Shown: positions 54,428-62,894 of the stretch, piece by piece
Numbering within the stretch: the stretch's first letter is position 1
How the letters are laid out: each line of letters begins with the position of its first letter
NCBI GenBank assembly: GCA_028285305.1
Contig: JANQPV010000009.1
Location: forward strand, 62,001 to 126,000
DNA length: 64,000 nt
From: Alphaproteobacteria bacterium
Lineage (GTDB): Bacteria > Pseudomonadota > Alphaproteobacteria > SMXP01
Reading direction: 5' to 3'
Notes under the pieces: generated by a model
The model's input: the letters and a program-made list of their open reading frames with translations, nothing else
Databases searched by the model: none
What the model was told of the DNA's origin: nothing
Translations under genes and position numbers: made by a program

Positions 54428-55024
54428 ATGGAAACGTCCGAAAAGCGCGCCACGTATCGCAGAATGTCGGAAAGTACGAAAGAAGATTGGCAAATCATTG
54501 GGGGCCATCAAGCTGACTTCAATAAGGATTTGCCCAACCGGGTATTAGAGCATCTGCGCCTGCTGACGGGCGATTACGGCGGCTTTCCGGTTTCGCGCTT
54601 GGAGCACAGTGTCCAGACAGCGACTATGGTCCATAAGGCCGGCAAGGATGAGGAGTATGTTGTGTGTGCGCTGCTGCACGATATTGGGGACACTCTTGCG
54701 AGCTATAATCATGGGGATATTGCCGCGGCGATCTTGAAGCCCTTTGTGTCTGAGGAAAATCACTGGATCATCGAGCATCACCCGATTTTCCAGGGCGTTT
54801 ACTTTTTCGAACATTTGGGCCTCGACCCCAATATGCGGGAGCAGTACCGAGGGCATCCGCACTTCGAGGCTTGCGCGGATTTTTGCAAGTTCGATCAAGC
54901 CGCGTTTGATAGTAACTATGAATCCATGCCGCTTGAGGCTTTCGAGCCTATGGTTCAACGGGTCTTCTCAAAGCCAAAAAGGTCCATTTATTTGGCGGAA
55001 AACGGCAGGATTGCCGCCGAATAA
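54428..55024 (+). CDS. HD domain-containing protein
   Basis: 198 residues. The HD metal-binding motif is spread over SRLEHSVQTATMV (first His), ALLHDIGDTL (HD pair) and HGDIAAAIL followed by IIEHHPIFQGVYFF. This arrangement resembles small HD proteins related to PhnZ and MIOX-type oxygenases, which use a di-iron site, but the exact activity is uncertain. ATG with GGGAG upstream. It may be co-transcribed with guaA (64-bp gap). Confidence 0.8.
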   Translation: METSEKRATYRRMSESTKEDWQIIGGHQADFNKDLPNRVLEHLRLLTGDYGGFPVSRLEHSVQTATMVHKAGKDEEYVVCALLHDIGDTLASYNHGDIAAAILKPFVSEENHWIIEHHPIFQGVYFFEHLGLDPNMREQYRGHPHFEACADFCKFDQAAFDSNYESMPLEAFEPMVQRVFSKPKRSIYLAENGRIAAE

Positions 55025-55264
55025 GGTAGCGATCCTGCAAAGTCCCACGGGCGCGAGTAACGACCAACCACCTTCACATCGGCGTTCGGGCGCTTGCGTC
55101 ATGCGGGGCTTTGCCATATATTCTTCATATAGAGCGCTCTCGTACGGGCGCCTGGTTACATTTCGCAACGCATCTGCCTTTGCCGATCGGGCCTTGATCG
55201 CCCGGCAAAATGGCTCCCAGAAACCAAGCCGGATCTACCGGCGCCCTTCAGGTGGGAGGCAGCA

Positions 55265-56131
55265 ATGTCGGCAAGAAATATATCAAATTCGTGTTCCCAA
55301 AAGCGGGTCACCGTTCCCCAGATTCTCGCGCGAAAAGGCGGCGATCCCATTGTTTGTCTGACCGCATATACCGCGCCCATGGCCAAGCTTATTGATCAGT
55401 TTGCAGACCTCATTCTGGTTGGCGATTCGGTCGGTATGGTCGTGCATGGGCTCGAGAGCACGTTGGATGTTTCATTGGACATGATGGCTTTGCACGGCCG
55501 CGCGGTCCGTCGCGGTGCGACGCGTGCGCTCGTCGTGGTCGATATGCCCTTTGGCACTTACGAAGAGGGTCCTGAGATTGCGTATCGCAATGCGGTGCGC
55601 CTCATCAAAGAAACCGGATGTGAGGCGGTCAAACTCGAAGGCGGTGCCTATATCGCGGAAACAATTCAGTTTCTTACCGATCGCGGTATCCCCGTCGTGG
55701 CGCATATTGGACTGATGCCGCAAGCCAAAAACATCAAAGGCGGATACAAGGTGGTTGGGCGCCGTCAGCAAGAATGGCGTGACATTGAAAATGATGCACA
55801 AAAGGTTGCTGAAGCCGGAGCGTTTGCCTTGGTTTTGGAAGGTGTTGCTGAGCCGCTTGCCGAAAAGATAACCTCCCTGATCGACATTCCAACAATTGGA
55901 ATTGGCGCATCGAACAAATGCGATGGTCAAATCTTAGTGACCGATGACATGTTGGGTATGTTCCAGAAAACGCCCACGTTCGTTAAACGGTTTGCCGATT
56001 TGGAAACGGAGATTACTGCCGGGCTGCAGGCCTATGCCGAAGAAGTAAAGGCGCGGACCTTCCCCGCGCAAGAGCATACCTACGCGATGCTGGAGACGAA
56101 GCCGGAGCTTGTGGTTTCCAACGCGACCTGA
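55265..56131 (+). CDS. panB: 3-methyl-2-oxobutanoate hydroxymethyltransferase
   Basis: 288 residues, GGGAGG before the ATG. Hallmarks are [29 protein letters not shown] with the magnesium Asp, VVDMPFGTY, and AVKLEGG, then HIGLMPQ and the catalytic Glu region LVLEGV. It makes ketopantoate from ketoisovalerate and methylene-THF, the first step in pantothenate synthesis. The panB-yfgM-bamB-der order is common in alphaproteobacteria. It starts 240 bp after the HD gene. Confidence 0.96.
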   Translation: MSARNISNSCSQKRVTVPQILARKGGDPIVCLTAYTAPMAKLIDQFADLILVGDSVGMVVHGLESTLDVSLDMMALHGRAVRRGATRALVVVDMPFGTYEEGPEIAYRNAVRLIKETGCEAVKLEGGAYIAETIQFLTDRGIPVVAHIGLMPQAKNIKGGYKVVGRRQQEWRDIENDAQKVAEAGAFALVLEGVAEPLAEKITSLIDIPTIGIGASNKCDGQILVTDDMLGMFQKTPTFVKRFADLETEITAGLQAYAEEVKARTFPAQEHTYAMLETKPELVVSNAT

Positions 56132-56180
56132 GTCAACAGGGCGTTGTGCCTTCGCTGCTCCTTGCTGGCGGGCGTTTCGT

Positions 56181-56196
56181 GCAAGGGAACCCTTGC
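56181..56196. other. Strong hairpin after panB
   Basis: GCAAGGG-AA-CCCTTGC is a perfect 7-bp stem with a 2-nt loop, embedded in more G/C-rich pairing (GCGT ... ACGC) on both sides. No T-run follows. It lies about 50 bp after the panB stop and before the YfgM-like gene, and may separate the two units. Confidence 0.4.
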
Positions 56197-56302
56197 GGAC
56201 GCGAAGGTGACACGATAACGTCCGCCCTCGTTTTGCCCTGTTTAGGGGCCTAATTCGCCGTGAGTACAATTCAAGCAATTTAGCAACGGAAAGACCAGCT
56301 TC

Positions 56303-57067
56303 GTGTCCGACATTTTTCGTGAGGTCGACGAGGAATATAACAAAGACCGCGCGCTCGAATTTTGGAAGAAGTATGGCCCGGCCATCATCGGCGGGGTGGC
56401 CGCCATTGTTGCTGCTGTTGTTCTCTACAGTTTCTGGCAATCGTATTCCGCCAATCAACGCGCCAAACAATCTGACAAGTTCGTGGCGGCGTTAGAGCTG
56501 TTGGAGAATGACACACAACCTTCAGAGGCCGCGCGATCTTTTGCAGAGTTGGCAGAGAGTTCCAGCTCCGGTTACAAAATTCTCTCCAGCTTTTTGCATG
56601 CGAATTCTTTGACGGAAGCCGGCCAGGTCGAGGAATCCCTCTCCGTGTACGAAGGAATTATTGTTAATTCGAATGCAGACAAAGTCATGCGCGACCTTGC
56701 CAGAGTGAAGGCGGCTTATTTGGTCGTCGATACTGCTAGCCTTGATGAAATGAACGGGCGGGTGGCCGCTTTGATGGACGGCAAAAATCCATGGCGGCAT
56801 TCGGCGCGTCAGCTGATTGCGATCGCAGCTTTCCGCGAGGGCGATGTAGAGCGTGCGCGGACTGAGTTCTTGCGTCTTCTGAGTGATCCGGGGACACCGC
56901 AAAATATGCGTGCTTTGGCGCAAGAAATGCTAGGCGTTCTCGGCCCCGTTGAGCCGCGAACGCAAGTAGACACGGAGCCGCGGACGCAAGCAGACACGCA
57001 AAGTTCCTCAGAACAAATTGAGCCGGTGCCTGTCGAATCGGACGGCGATGTACAAGACGAACCTTAA
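56303..57067 (+). CDS. YfgM-like tetratricopeptide membrane protein
   Basis: 254 residues, GTG start. An N-terminal cytosolic stretch (DIFREVDEEYNKDRALEFWKKYG) precedes a single membrane segment (PAIIGGVAAIVAAVVLYSFW, about 31-50), then periplasmic helical TPR-like repeats and an acidic, low-complexity tail. This is the layout of E. coli YfgM, a partner of PpiD near the SecYEG translocon. The bamB gene follows, as in E. coli. Confidence 0.82.
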   Translation: MSDIFREVDEEYNKDRALEFWKKYGPAIIGGVAAIVAAVVLYSFWQSYSANQRAKQSDKFVAALELLENDTQPSEAARSFAELAESSSSGYKILSSFLHANSLTEAGQVEESLSVYEGIIVNSNADKVMRDLARVKAAYLVVDTASLDEMNGRVAALMDGKNPWRHSARQLIAIAAFREGDVERARTEFLRLLSDPGTPQNMRALAQEMLGVLGPVEPRTQVDTEPRTQADTQSSSEQIEPVPVESDGDVQDEP

Positions 57068-57183
57068 GGCCTTTGATTAATTTCCTGAATCGATGCACTT
57101 CTAATTGGCCTGGCGGGTCCTCCGGTCCTCTCAGATTTCGGAGTCGGCGTCGCATTCAAAGCAGTTGGAGGGAGATACAGATT

Positions 57184-58581
57184 ATGAGAACCGTTCAAAC
57201 CAACTCCAATTCTGTTGCGTTAAAACCTCTAGCTGCTTGGCTTCGCCCCTTGGGTGTAGCTGCCGCCGCATTGGCTTTGGCTTCCTGCACCAATCCCCTC
57301 TCAGGGGTGTTCGGTGCGCTTGGCGGCGGCGACAGTAATGAGCCAAAGATCGAGGGCGAGCGTGTTCCTGTCATGCTTGTCGATGCAGAGCTAAAAGAAG
57401 ACCCCACTTTGAGGGCCTCGGAGGTCATATTTCCCCCCGCCAGCGCAAATGTCGATTGGCCTCAGCCCGGCGGTCAGCCAAGCCATGCGCCTTATCATTT
57501 GGCTCTGGGACCCGCGCTCAAAGAAGTTTGGAAATCCAAAGCGGGCGCTCCGTCCGACAACAAAGGAACAATTACAGCCAACCCGGTGATTGGCGATGGC
57601 AAGATCTTTGTACGAGATGCGCGGTCCGGGGTCACTGCCCTTGATGTCCGGACAGGCAGGACCGTGTGGGAAGTGGATTTAACGCCCGGCAAGGAAAAAG
57701 ACTACTTAGGTAGCGGAGGCGGTGTTGCGTTTGGTGGCGGGCGCGTCTTTGCCACAACCGGATTCGGCTTTGTGGCGGCGCTCGATGCGCGCAACGGAAC
57801 GGAGCTGTGGCGGGCGAAACTGGGGCTGGCGATTTCGGCGGCGCCCACGGTCAAAGGAAACCGGGTTTACCTGACCACGTTCGATAATCAATTCTATGCG
57901 CTTGATGTTCAGACCGGCGAAACGATTTGGGCCCACCGCGGCATGGAAGAGACCGCCAAGCTTCGCGTGAGTACGAGTCCTGCCATTGAGGGCGATTTGG
58001 TCGTGGCCCCCTATTCTTCAGGTGAGGTTTATGGGATTCACGCCCTTACCGGGCGAGCGGCCTGGAACGACTCGCTGATTCGCACGGGGCGTGTGACGAT
58101 GTTATCAACGATGAATGACGTGGCGGGCCGGCCGGTCATTGACCGCGGTATCGTTTATGCGATTAGCCACAGTGGACGTATCGTGGCCATTGATGCTCGG
58201 CTGGGGCAACGGATATGGACTTTGAATGTGGGTGGCACTCAGACACCTTGGGTGGTTGGCGATTTTGTCTACGTGCTGACCGATGATGCGGAGTTGCTCT
58301 GTGTCAGTCGTTTGGATGGCCGAGTGAAATGGATTGAGGAACTCCAACAATTCAAGGATATGGAAGATCGCAAGAGGCCGATTACGTGGAGCGGTCCGAT
58401 TTTGGCGGGCGGCCGATTGTTGCTGACGTCTTCGTTGGGGGAAGCGGTATCGATCGATCCGTCCACCGGCGAAATTCTGAAACGATCCAAAATTGCGGAA
58501 GGCGTTTTGGTGCCTCCAATTGTCGCCAATCAGACGCTTTATGTACTGACGGATGCGGCTGAAGTCTACGCGTACCGCTAG
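57184..58581 (+). CDS. bamB: Outer membrane assembly lipoprotein BamB
   Basis: 465 residues from ATG 57184 (GGAGGGAGA upstream); the open frame further up is not used because the lipoprotein signal begins here (lipobox LASC in ALALASCTNPL). The mature part is an eight-bladed beta-propeller of PQQ-like repeats, with blades such as VTALDVRTGRTVWEVDL, FVAALDARNGTELWRAKL, FYALDVQTGETIWAHR, VYGIHALTGRAAWND and IVAIDARLGQRIWTLNV. BamB supports BamA in outer-membrane protein insertion. Confidence 0.93.
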   Translation: MRTVQTNSNSVALKPLAAWLRPLGVAAAALALASCTNPLSGVFGALGGGDSNEPKIEGERVPVMLVDAELKEDPTLRASEVIFPPASANVDWPQPGGQPSHAPYHLALGPALKEVWKSKAGAPSDNKGTITANPVIGDGKIFVRDARSGVTALDVRTGRTVWEVDLTPGKEKDYLGSGGGVAFGGGRVFATTGFGFVAALDARNGTELWRAKLGLAISAAPTVKGNRVYLTTFDNQFYALDVQTGETIWAHRGMEETAKLRVSTSPAIEGDLVVAPYSSGEVYGIHALTGRAAWNDSLIRTGRVTMLSTMNDVAGRPVIDRGIVYAISHSGRIVAIDARLGQRIWTLNVGGTQTPWVVGDFVYVLTDDAELLCVSRLDGRVKWIEELQQFKDMEDRKRPITWSGPILAGGRLLLTSSLGEAVSIDPSTGEILKRSKIAEGVLVPPIVANQTLYVLTDAAEVYAYR

Positions 58582-58613
58582 GCTCCCATTGATGGCGGAA
58601 TTGGTAAAGTGTC

Positions 58614-59966
58614 ATGGATCCAGTTGTCGCCATCATAGGTCGGCCCAATGTCGGTAAGTCGACACTCTTTAATAGATTGGTCGGCAAACGCCTGGCTCTC
58701 GTTGACGATACGCCAGGTCTAACCCGGGACAGGCGCGAGGGGGATGCCCGTTTGGGCGACCTGTCCTTCAAACTCATTGATACGGCCGGTTACGAGGATG
58801 AGGCCGGCGCAACGCTGGCCGCACGGATGCAGCAGCAAACGGAAGCCGCAATCTCGGATGCAGATATTTGTCTCTTTGTCTACGATGCCAGGGCCGGTGT
58901 GACACCGTTGGACCATCATATTGTGGGCCAACTGCGGGACAAAGGCATGCGTACAATCTTAATTGCAAACAAGTGCGAGGGACGCGGGGCTGAGCCCGGC
59001 CTTTACGAGGGCTTCGAATTGGGACTTGGCGAACCGATCGCTCTGTCCGCAGAACACGGCGAGGGTATGGGCGATCTCTACCGAGAACTCGCGGATCATT
59101 TTTCGGAAGTGATCGGCGAACGCGGCGTAGCCACCGACGACGATCCCGGAGAAAAAGCGATGCGGCTTTCGATTGTGGGGCGGCCCAATGTTGGAAAGTC
59201 TTCGCTGCTCAATCGGCTGGTCGGTGAAGAACGCATGCTGACGGGTCCCGAAGCGGGTATTACCAGAGATGCGGTTGGTGTTGATTGGAACTGGGACGGG
59301 CACCCGGTAAAGCTTTTTGACACAGCTGGTCTACGCAAAGCGGCCCGGGTAAAAGACAAGCTCGAAAAGCTGTCCGTGGGCGATACACTAAATGCAGTGC
59401 GCTTTTCCGAAGTCGTCATTTTGGTGATGGATGCGGAGCAACCCTTTGAAAAACAAGACCTTCAGATTGTTGACCTCGTTGCGAAAGAAGGCCGGGCTCT
59501 GATCATTGTCTTGAATAAGATCGACTTGATCAAAGACGTGCCCCGGTTTCGCTCCGACGTGTCTGAAAAACTCGGCCGGCTTCTGCCCCAGATCAAGGGC
59601 GTGCCTCTCGTCTTAATTTCAGCGGAGACGGGCAAAGGGGTCGAGAAATTGCTTCCCGCCATTCAACAGGTTTACCGGGATTGGAACGCCCAAACGAAGA
59701 CCTCTGATTTGAATGAGTGGCTTCGCGATATGGAACAGCGGCATCCACCGCCTGCCGTCAATGGAAAGCGGATCAGACTAAAGTATATCGCTCAAATCAA
59801 GAACCGTCCGCCGACCTTTGCGCTTTTCGTCTCCCGAGCTAAACATCTGCCCGAATCCTATCAGCGTTATTTGATCAATGGATTGCGGGATGCGTTCGAG
59901 CTGCAAGGGACGCCCATTCGCCTTTATTTGCGAACGGGAAAAAATCCGTATGCTTCCGGTAACTAG
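58614..59966 (+). CDS. der: Ribosome-assembly GTPase Der
   Basis: 450 residues. Two tandem G domains: GRPNVGKSTLFNRL (8-21) with DTAGYED and NKCE, and GRPNVGKSSLLNRL (near 189) with DTAGLRK and NKID. The C-terminal KH-like domain (about 360-450) follows. It acts in 50S subunit maturation. The first-domain NKCE has Glu where most GTPases have Asp, a variant I have seen in alphaproteobacterial Der. The stop codon overlaps that of the convergent SDR gene by 4 bp (CTAG). Confidence 0.96.
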   Translation: MDPVVAIIGRPNVGKSTLFNRLVGKRLALVDDTPGLTRDRREGDARLGDLSFKLIDTAGYEDEAGATLAARMQQQTEAAISDADICLFVYDARAGVTPLDHHIVGQLRDKGMRTILIANKCEGRGAEPGLYEGFELGLGEPIALSAEHGEGMGDLYRELADHFSEVIGERGVATDDDPGEKAMRLSIVGRPNVGKSSLLNRLVGEERMLTGPEAGITRDAVGVDWNWDGHPVKLFDTAGLRKAARVKDKLEKLSVGDTLNAVRFSEVVILVMDAEQPFEKQDLQIVDLVAKEGRALIIVLNKIDLIKDVPRFRSDVSEKLGRLLPQIKGVPLVLISAETGKGVEKLLPAIQQVYRDWNAQTKTSDLNEWLRDMEQRHPPPAVNGKRIRLKYIAQIKNRPPTFALFVSRAKHLPESYQRYLINGLRDAFELQGTPIRLYLRTGKNPYASGN

Positions 59967-60718
59967 ATGGAATTGCGAGAGATAACGTCGCCGCGCTCGC
60001 CGTTGTAGGCAATCAATGCGCCGTTATGCTGACAGTCTGGCGCCGCCAATTCGACAAACAGCTCTCCAAGGGCCGCCGGCTTCGTAAGTGTTTCTGGATC
60101 GATGCCTGGCATTGCCTGCGTGTGCAGGGCGGTATTCACTGAACCTGGATCCAGCAAGTTGCAGTTGACGGAGGTGTTTTCGTGCTCGGCTGCGTAGATT
60201 TGTGCCAGGGCTTCTAGACCCGATTTGGAGACTGCATAGCTGGCCCAGTACGCTTTTGGTTCTTTCCCTACCGGGCATGTTACGAGAATCACTCTCGCGG
60301 CATCAGAGTTCCGCAGCAAGGGGTCCAAGGACCGTAGAAGGCGCCAGTTGGAGGTCAAATTGGTCGCGATCACACGATCCCATTCGTTCGGATCTACGTG
60401 TCCCAGGGGGGACAACGATCCCAGAATTCCGGCATTGCCGACAAAGATGTCCAACTTGCCCCAGCGCTCGTAGAGCGCAGCTCCTAAGTTGTCTATTTTT
60501 TCATGTTCGAGCAGATCTTGAACGACGATCGTTGCGGTTCCGCCGGCTTGGGTGATCGCGTCATCTAACTCTTCCAATCCACCCTGGGTCCTCGCCAATA
60601 CAATGCAATGCGCACCGGCTTCGGCGAGCGCAAGAGCGGCCGCATAGCCGATGCCACGCGAGGCTCCTGTGATCAGCGCCGTGCGGTTGGAGAGCGGTTT
60701 GTCTGGAGATGCGGGCAT
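59963..60718 (-). CDS. Short-chain dehydrogenase (YciK-like)
   Basis: 251 residues. N-terminal TALITGASRGIGYAAALALAEAG for nucleotide binding, NAG in FVGNAGILGS, and the catalytic YAVSK (Tyr and Lys four apart). The stretch RNSDAARVILVTCPVG provides a normal Ser/Thr site. Its neighbours purF, cvpA and radA make up a conserved cluster in alphaproteobacteria. Substrate unknown; it lies 14 bp downstream of purF. Confidence 0.9.
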   Translation of the reverse strand: MPASPDKPLSNRTALITGASRGIGYAAALALAEAGAHCIVLARTQGGLEELDDAITQAGGTATIVVQDLLEHEKIDNLGAALYERWGKLDIFVGNAGILGSLSPLGHVDPNEWDRVIATNLTSNWRLLRSLDPLLRNSDAARVILVTCPVGKEPKAYWASYAVSKSGLEALAQIYAAEHENTSVNCNLLDPGSVNTALHTQAMPGIDPETLTKPAALGELFVELAAPDCQHNGALIAYNGERGDVISRNSI

Positions 60719-60732
60719 GCTCTCGGTCGTGG

Positions 60733-62217
60733 TCAGTATTCGTCGAACATGTCAACGAGAAGTGAGAGTTGTTTCCTGGAATCGTCGGTGTCCTTGAGAT
60801 CCGTCAACTCTGTTGGATAGTCGCCGGTGAAGCAGTGATCTGTAAACTGAGGGACATATTGGTTGCGCCGTTGTTCACCGAGCGCGCGGTAAAGACCGTC
60901 GATCGACAAAAAACCTAAACTGTCCACACCGATGAAGTCAGCCATTTCGTCAACCGTCTTGCAACGGGCGGCCAGGAGGTCCTCTTGGACCGGCGTATCA
61001 ATCCCATAGTAACACGGGTGAGTAATGGGCGGGCTTGATATGCGCATGTGAACTTCTGAGGCGCCTGCATCCCTCATCATTTGGACAATTTTTAAAGATG
61101 TGGTTCCGCGCACAATGCTGTCGTCGACCAAAACGACCTTTTTACCTGCGACCACGGCTTGGTTGATGCTGTGCTTCAAGCGCACCTTGAAATCCCGGAT
61201 TTGTTGGGTGGGTTCAATAAAACTCCTGCCCACATAGTGGTTACGGATGATGCCTAGTTCATAAGGGCGGCCGGTATGCTCGGAAAAACCAAGCGCAGCC
61301 GGTATCCCGGAGTCCGGAACCGGGACAACGACGTCAACTTCGGCCGGTGCCTCGCGGGCCAACTCATGTCCCATGTTTTTGCGCAGCATATAAACGCTTT
61401 TGCCCGCCAGAATGCTGTCGGGCCGCGCAAAGTAGACGTATTCAAATATGCAAGGCCGGCTTGGCTGTTTTGGAAAAGGCGTGAGACTTTTTACGCCTGC
61501 CTTAGAAATGACGACCACTTCGCCAGGGTCGACTTCACGGATGAACTCAGCGCCGATGATATCGAGCGCACATGTTTCCGAACACAGAATGTGCGCTCCG
61601 TCATGGTAGCCTAAGATCAGCGGCCGGATCCCCAGGGGATCGCGTGCACCGATCAACTTGTCGCCCGTCATCGCGACTAAGCCGTAAGCGCCTTCCAGCT
61701 GCCTCAGCGCATCAATCATTCGCTCAATGAAGGAATCGCGCGTGCTGCGGGAAACCAAGTGGAGTATGACTTCGGAGTCCGTGGTACTTTGAAAGAGGGC
61801 GCCGTCGTTCACTAGACTCTGGCGCAAGGTGACGGCATTCGTCAGGTTTCCATTGTGAGCGATCGAAAGTCCGCCGGATGCGAGATCGGCAAAGAGCGGT
61901 TGAATGTTTCGCTGCACGGTCGCGCCGGCCGTCGAATACCGGACGTGACCAATAGAAAGCCGGCCCGATAAATTGCCGATGACGTCTTGAGATGTGAAGT
62001 GATCGCCAACTAAACCTAGTCGGCGCTCCGCGTGGAAGTGCTCGCCGTCAAAGCTCACGATCCCCGCCGCCTCCTGGCCCCGATGTTGAAGCGCATGTAA
62101 TCCCAACGCGACGAGGGTGGATGCATTGTCCTCACCGAAAATGCCAAATACTCCGCACTCTTCTCTTAATCTGTCTTCCTCTGGATCAAGAGAAAAGCCA
62201 ATGGGGGTATCTTGCAT
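60733..62217 (-). CDS. purF: Amidophosphoribosyltransferase
   Basis: 494 residues. An N-terminal propeptide of about 20 residues precedes the nucleophile cysteine in EECGVFGIFG; the enzyme is therefore probably processed. The PRPP loop is VVLVDDSIVRGTTS (near 353-366). It commits PRPP and glutamine to purine synthesis, producing phosphoribosylamine. It follows cvpA closely (5-bp gap), the usual purF-cvpA order, and is read from the same strand as radA. Confidence 0.97.
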   Translation of the reverse strand: MQDTPIGFSLDPEEDRLREECGVFGIFGEDNASTLVALGLHALQHRGQEAAGIVSFDGEHFHAERRLGLVGDHFTSQDVIGNLSGRLSIGHVRYSTAGATVQRNIQPLFADLASGGLSIAHNGNLTNAVTLRQSLVNDGALFQSTTDSEVILHLVSRSTRDSFIERMIDALRQLEGAYGLVAMTGDKLIGARDPLGIRPLILGYHDGAHILCSETCALDIIGAEFIREVDPGEVVVISKAGVKSLTPFPKQPSRPCIFEYVYFARPDSILAGKSVYMLRKNMGHELAREAPAEVDVVVPVPDSGIPAALGFSEHTGRPYELGIIRNHYVGRSFIEPTQQIRDFKVRLKHSINQAVVAGKKVVLVDDSIVRGTTSLKIVQMMRDAGASEVHMRISSPPITHPCYYGIDTPVQEDLLAARCKTVDEMADFIGVDSLGFLSIDGLYRALGEQRRNQYVPQFTDHCFTGDYPTELTDLKDTDDSRKQLSLLVDMFDEY

Positions 62218-62222
62218 ATCTG

Positions 62223-62852
62223 TCAGTCCTCTGAGGTCGTTACGATGAGCTGGTCGAGCTCTTGGCGTTCGTTTCGGTCATAGCCTTGCTCTTTGTTTTG
62301 CTCGGCTGAGCTCGATCCCGTGTTTGCTTGCGGGCTGGGTTTGGGTGATTGGGCAGCCTGCGAGGCATCTTCTCCCGAAGATACGCCAACATCATCGGGA
62401 AAAATGCCTGCAACCCCTTTTATCACGGGCAAGAACGTGGCGTCGCGAAACAATTCCGGTTCTGTACCAGGTTCCGCGATTTGCAAAGTTCCCCAATAGA
62501 CCAGTGCCCACAGGAAGAGACCGCGAAATGTGCCAAAAGCGAATCCCGCCACGCGGTCAATCGGTCCTGGGTCGTCCCGGCCAAACCGCCGGCTGATGAT
62601 ATTGGTTAGGAACATTGCCGGTATGAGAGCCACGACGAAGACGAACAAGAACGAGGCTGCATCCGCCATTTCCGGAGATGTAAGATACTCCCGAAAGGAG
62701 CCGCTCAAGTAGCGAAACGAGGCAATCGCAACAATAACGGCTGAGACCCAAGCGAATATGGTGAGCGTTTCGCGAACGAAGCCGCGCAATAGAGCCATCA
62801 GTGCAGAGAGTAAGACGACGACAGCGATGGCGGTGTCAATTCCCGTCAGCAT
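62223..62852 (-). CDS. cvpA: CvpA family membrane protein
   Basis: 209 residues. Four membrane helices in the first ~130 residues (IAVVVLLSALMALLRGF, IFAWVSAVIVAIASFR, ASFLFVFVVALIPAMFL, RGLFLWALVYWGTLQI). GFVRETLTIFAW and GRDDPGPIDRVAGFAFGTFRGLFL are the family signature. A polar, probably disordered tail of 70 residues follows. It is associated with colicin V secretion and biofilm in E. coli, but has no firm mechanism. It lies between radA and purF. Confidence 0.93.
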   Translation of the reverse strand: MLTGIDTAIAVVVLLSALMALLRGFVRETLTIFAWVSAVIVAIASFRYLSGSFREYLTSPEMADAASFLFVFVVALIPAMFLTNIISRRFGRDDPGPIDRVAGFAFGTFRGLFLWALVYWGTLQIAEPGTEPELFRDATFLPVIKGVAGIFPDDVGVSSGEDASQAAQSPKPSPQANTGSSSAEQNKEQGYDRNERQELDQLIVTTSED

Positions 62853-62894
62853 GCTTTTTCTCGCTCATACATCTCTTTGTGTTCCGTTCTGCCC

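Noticed and set aside
53362-54498. 378-codon open frame on the minus strand
   Set aside because: It is antisense to guaA, whose catalytic motifs are all intact.
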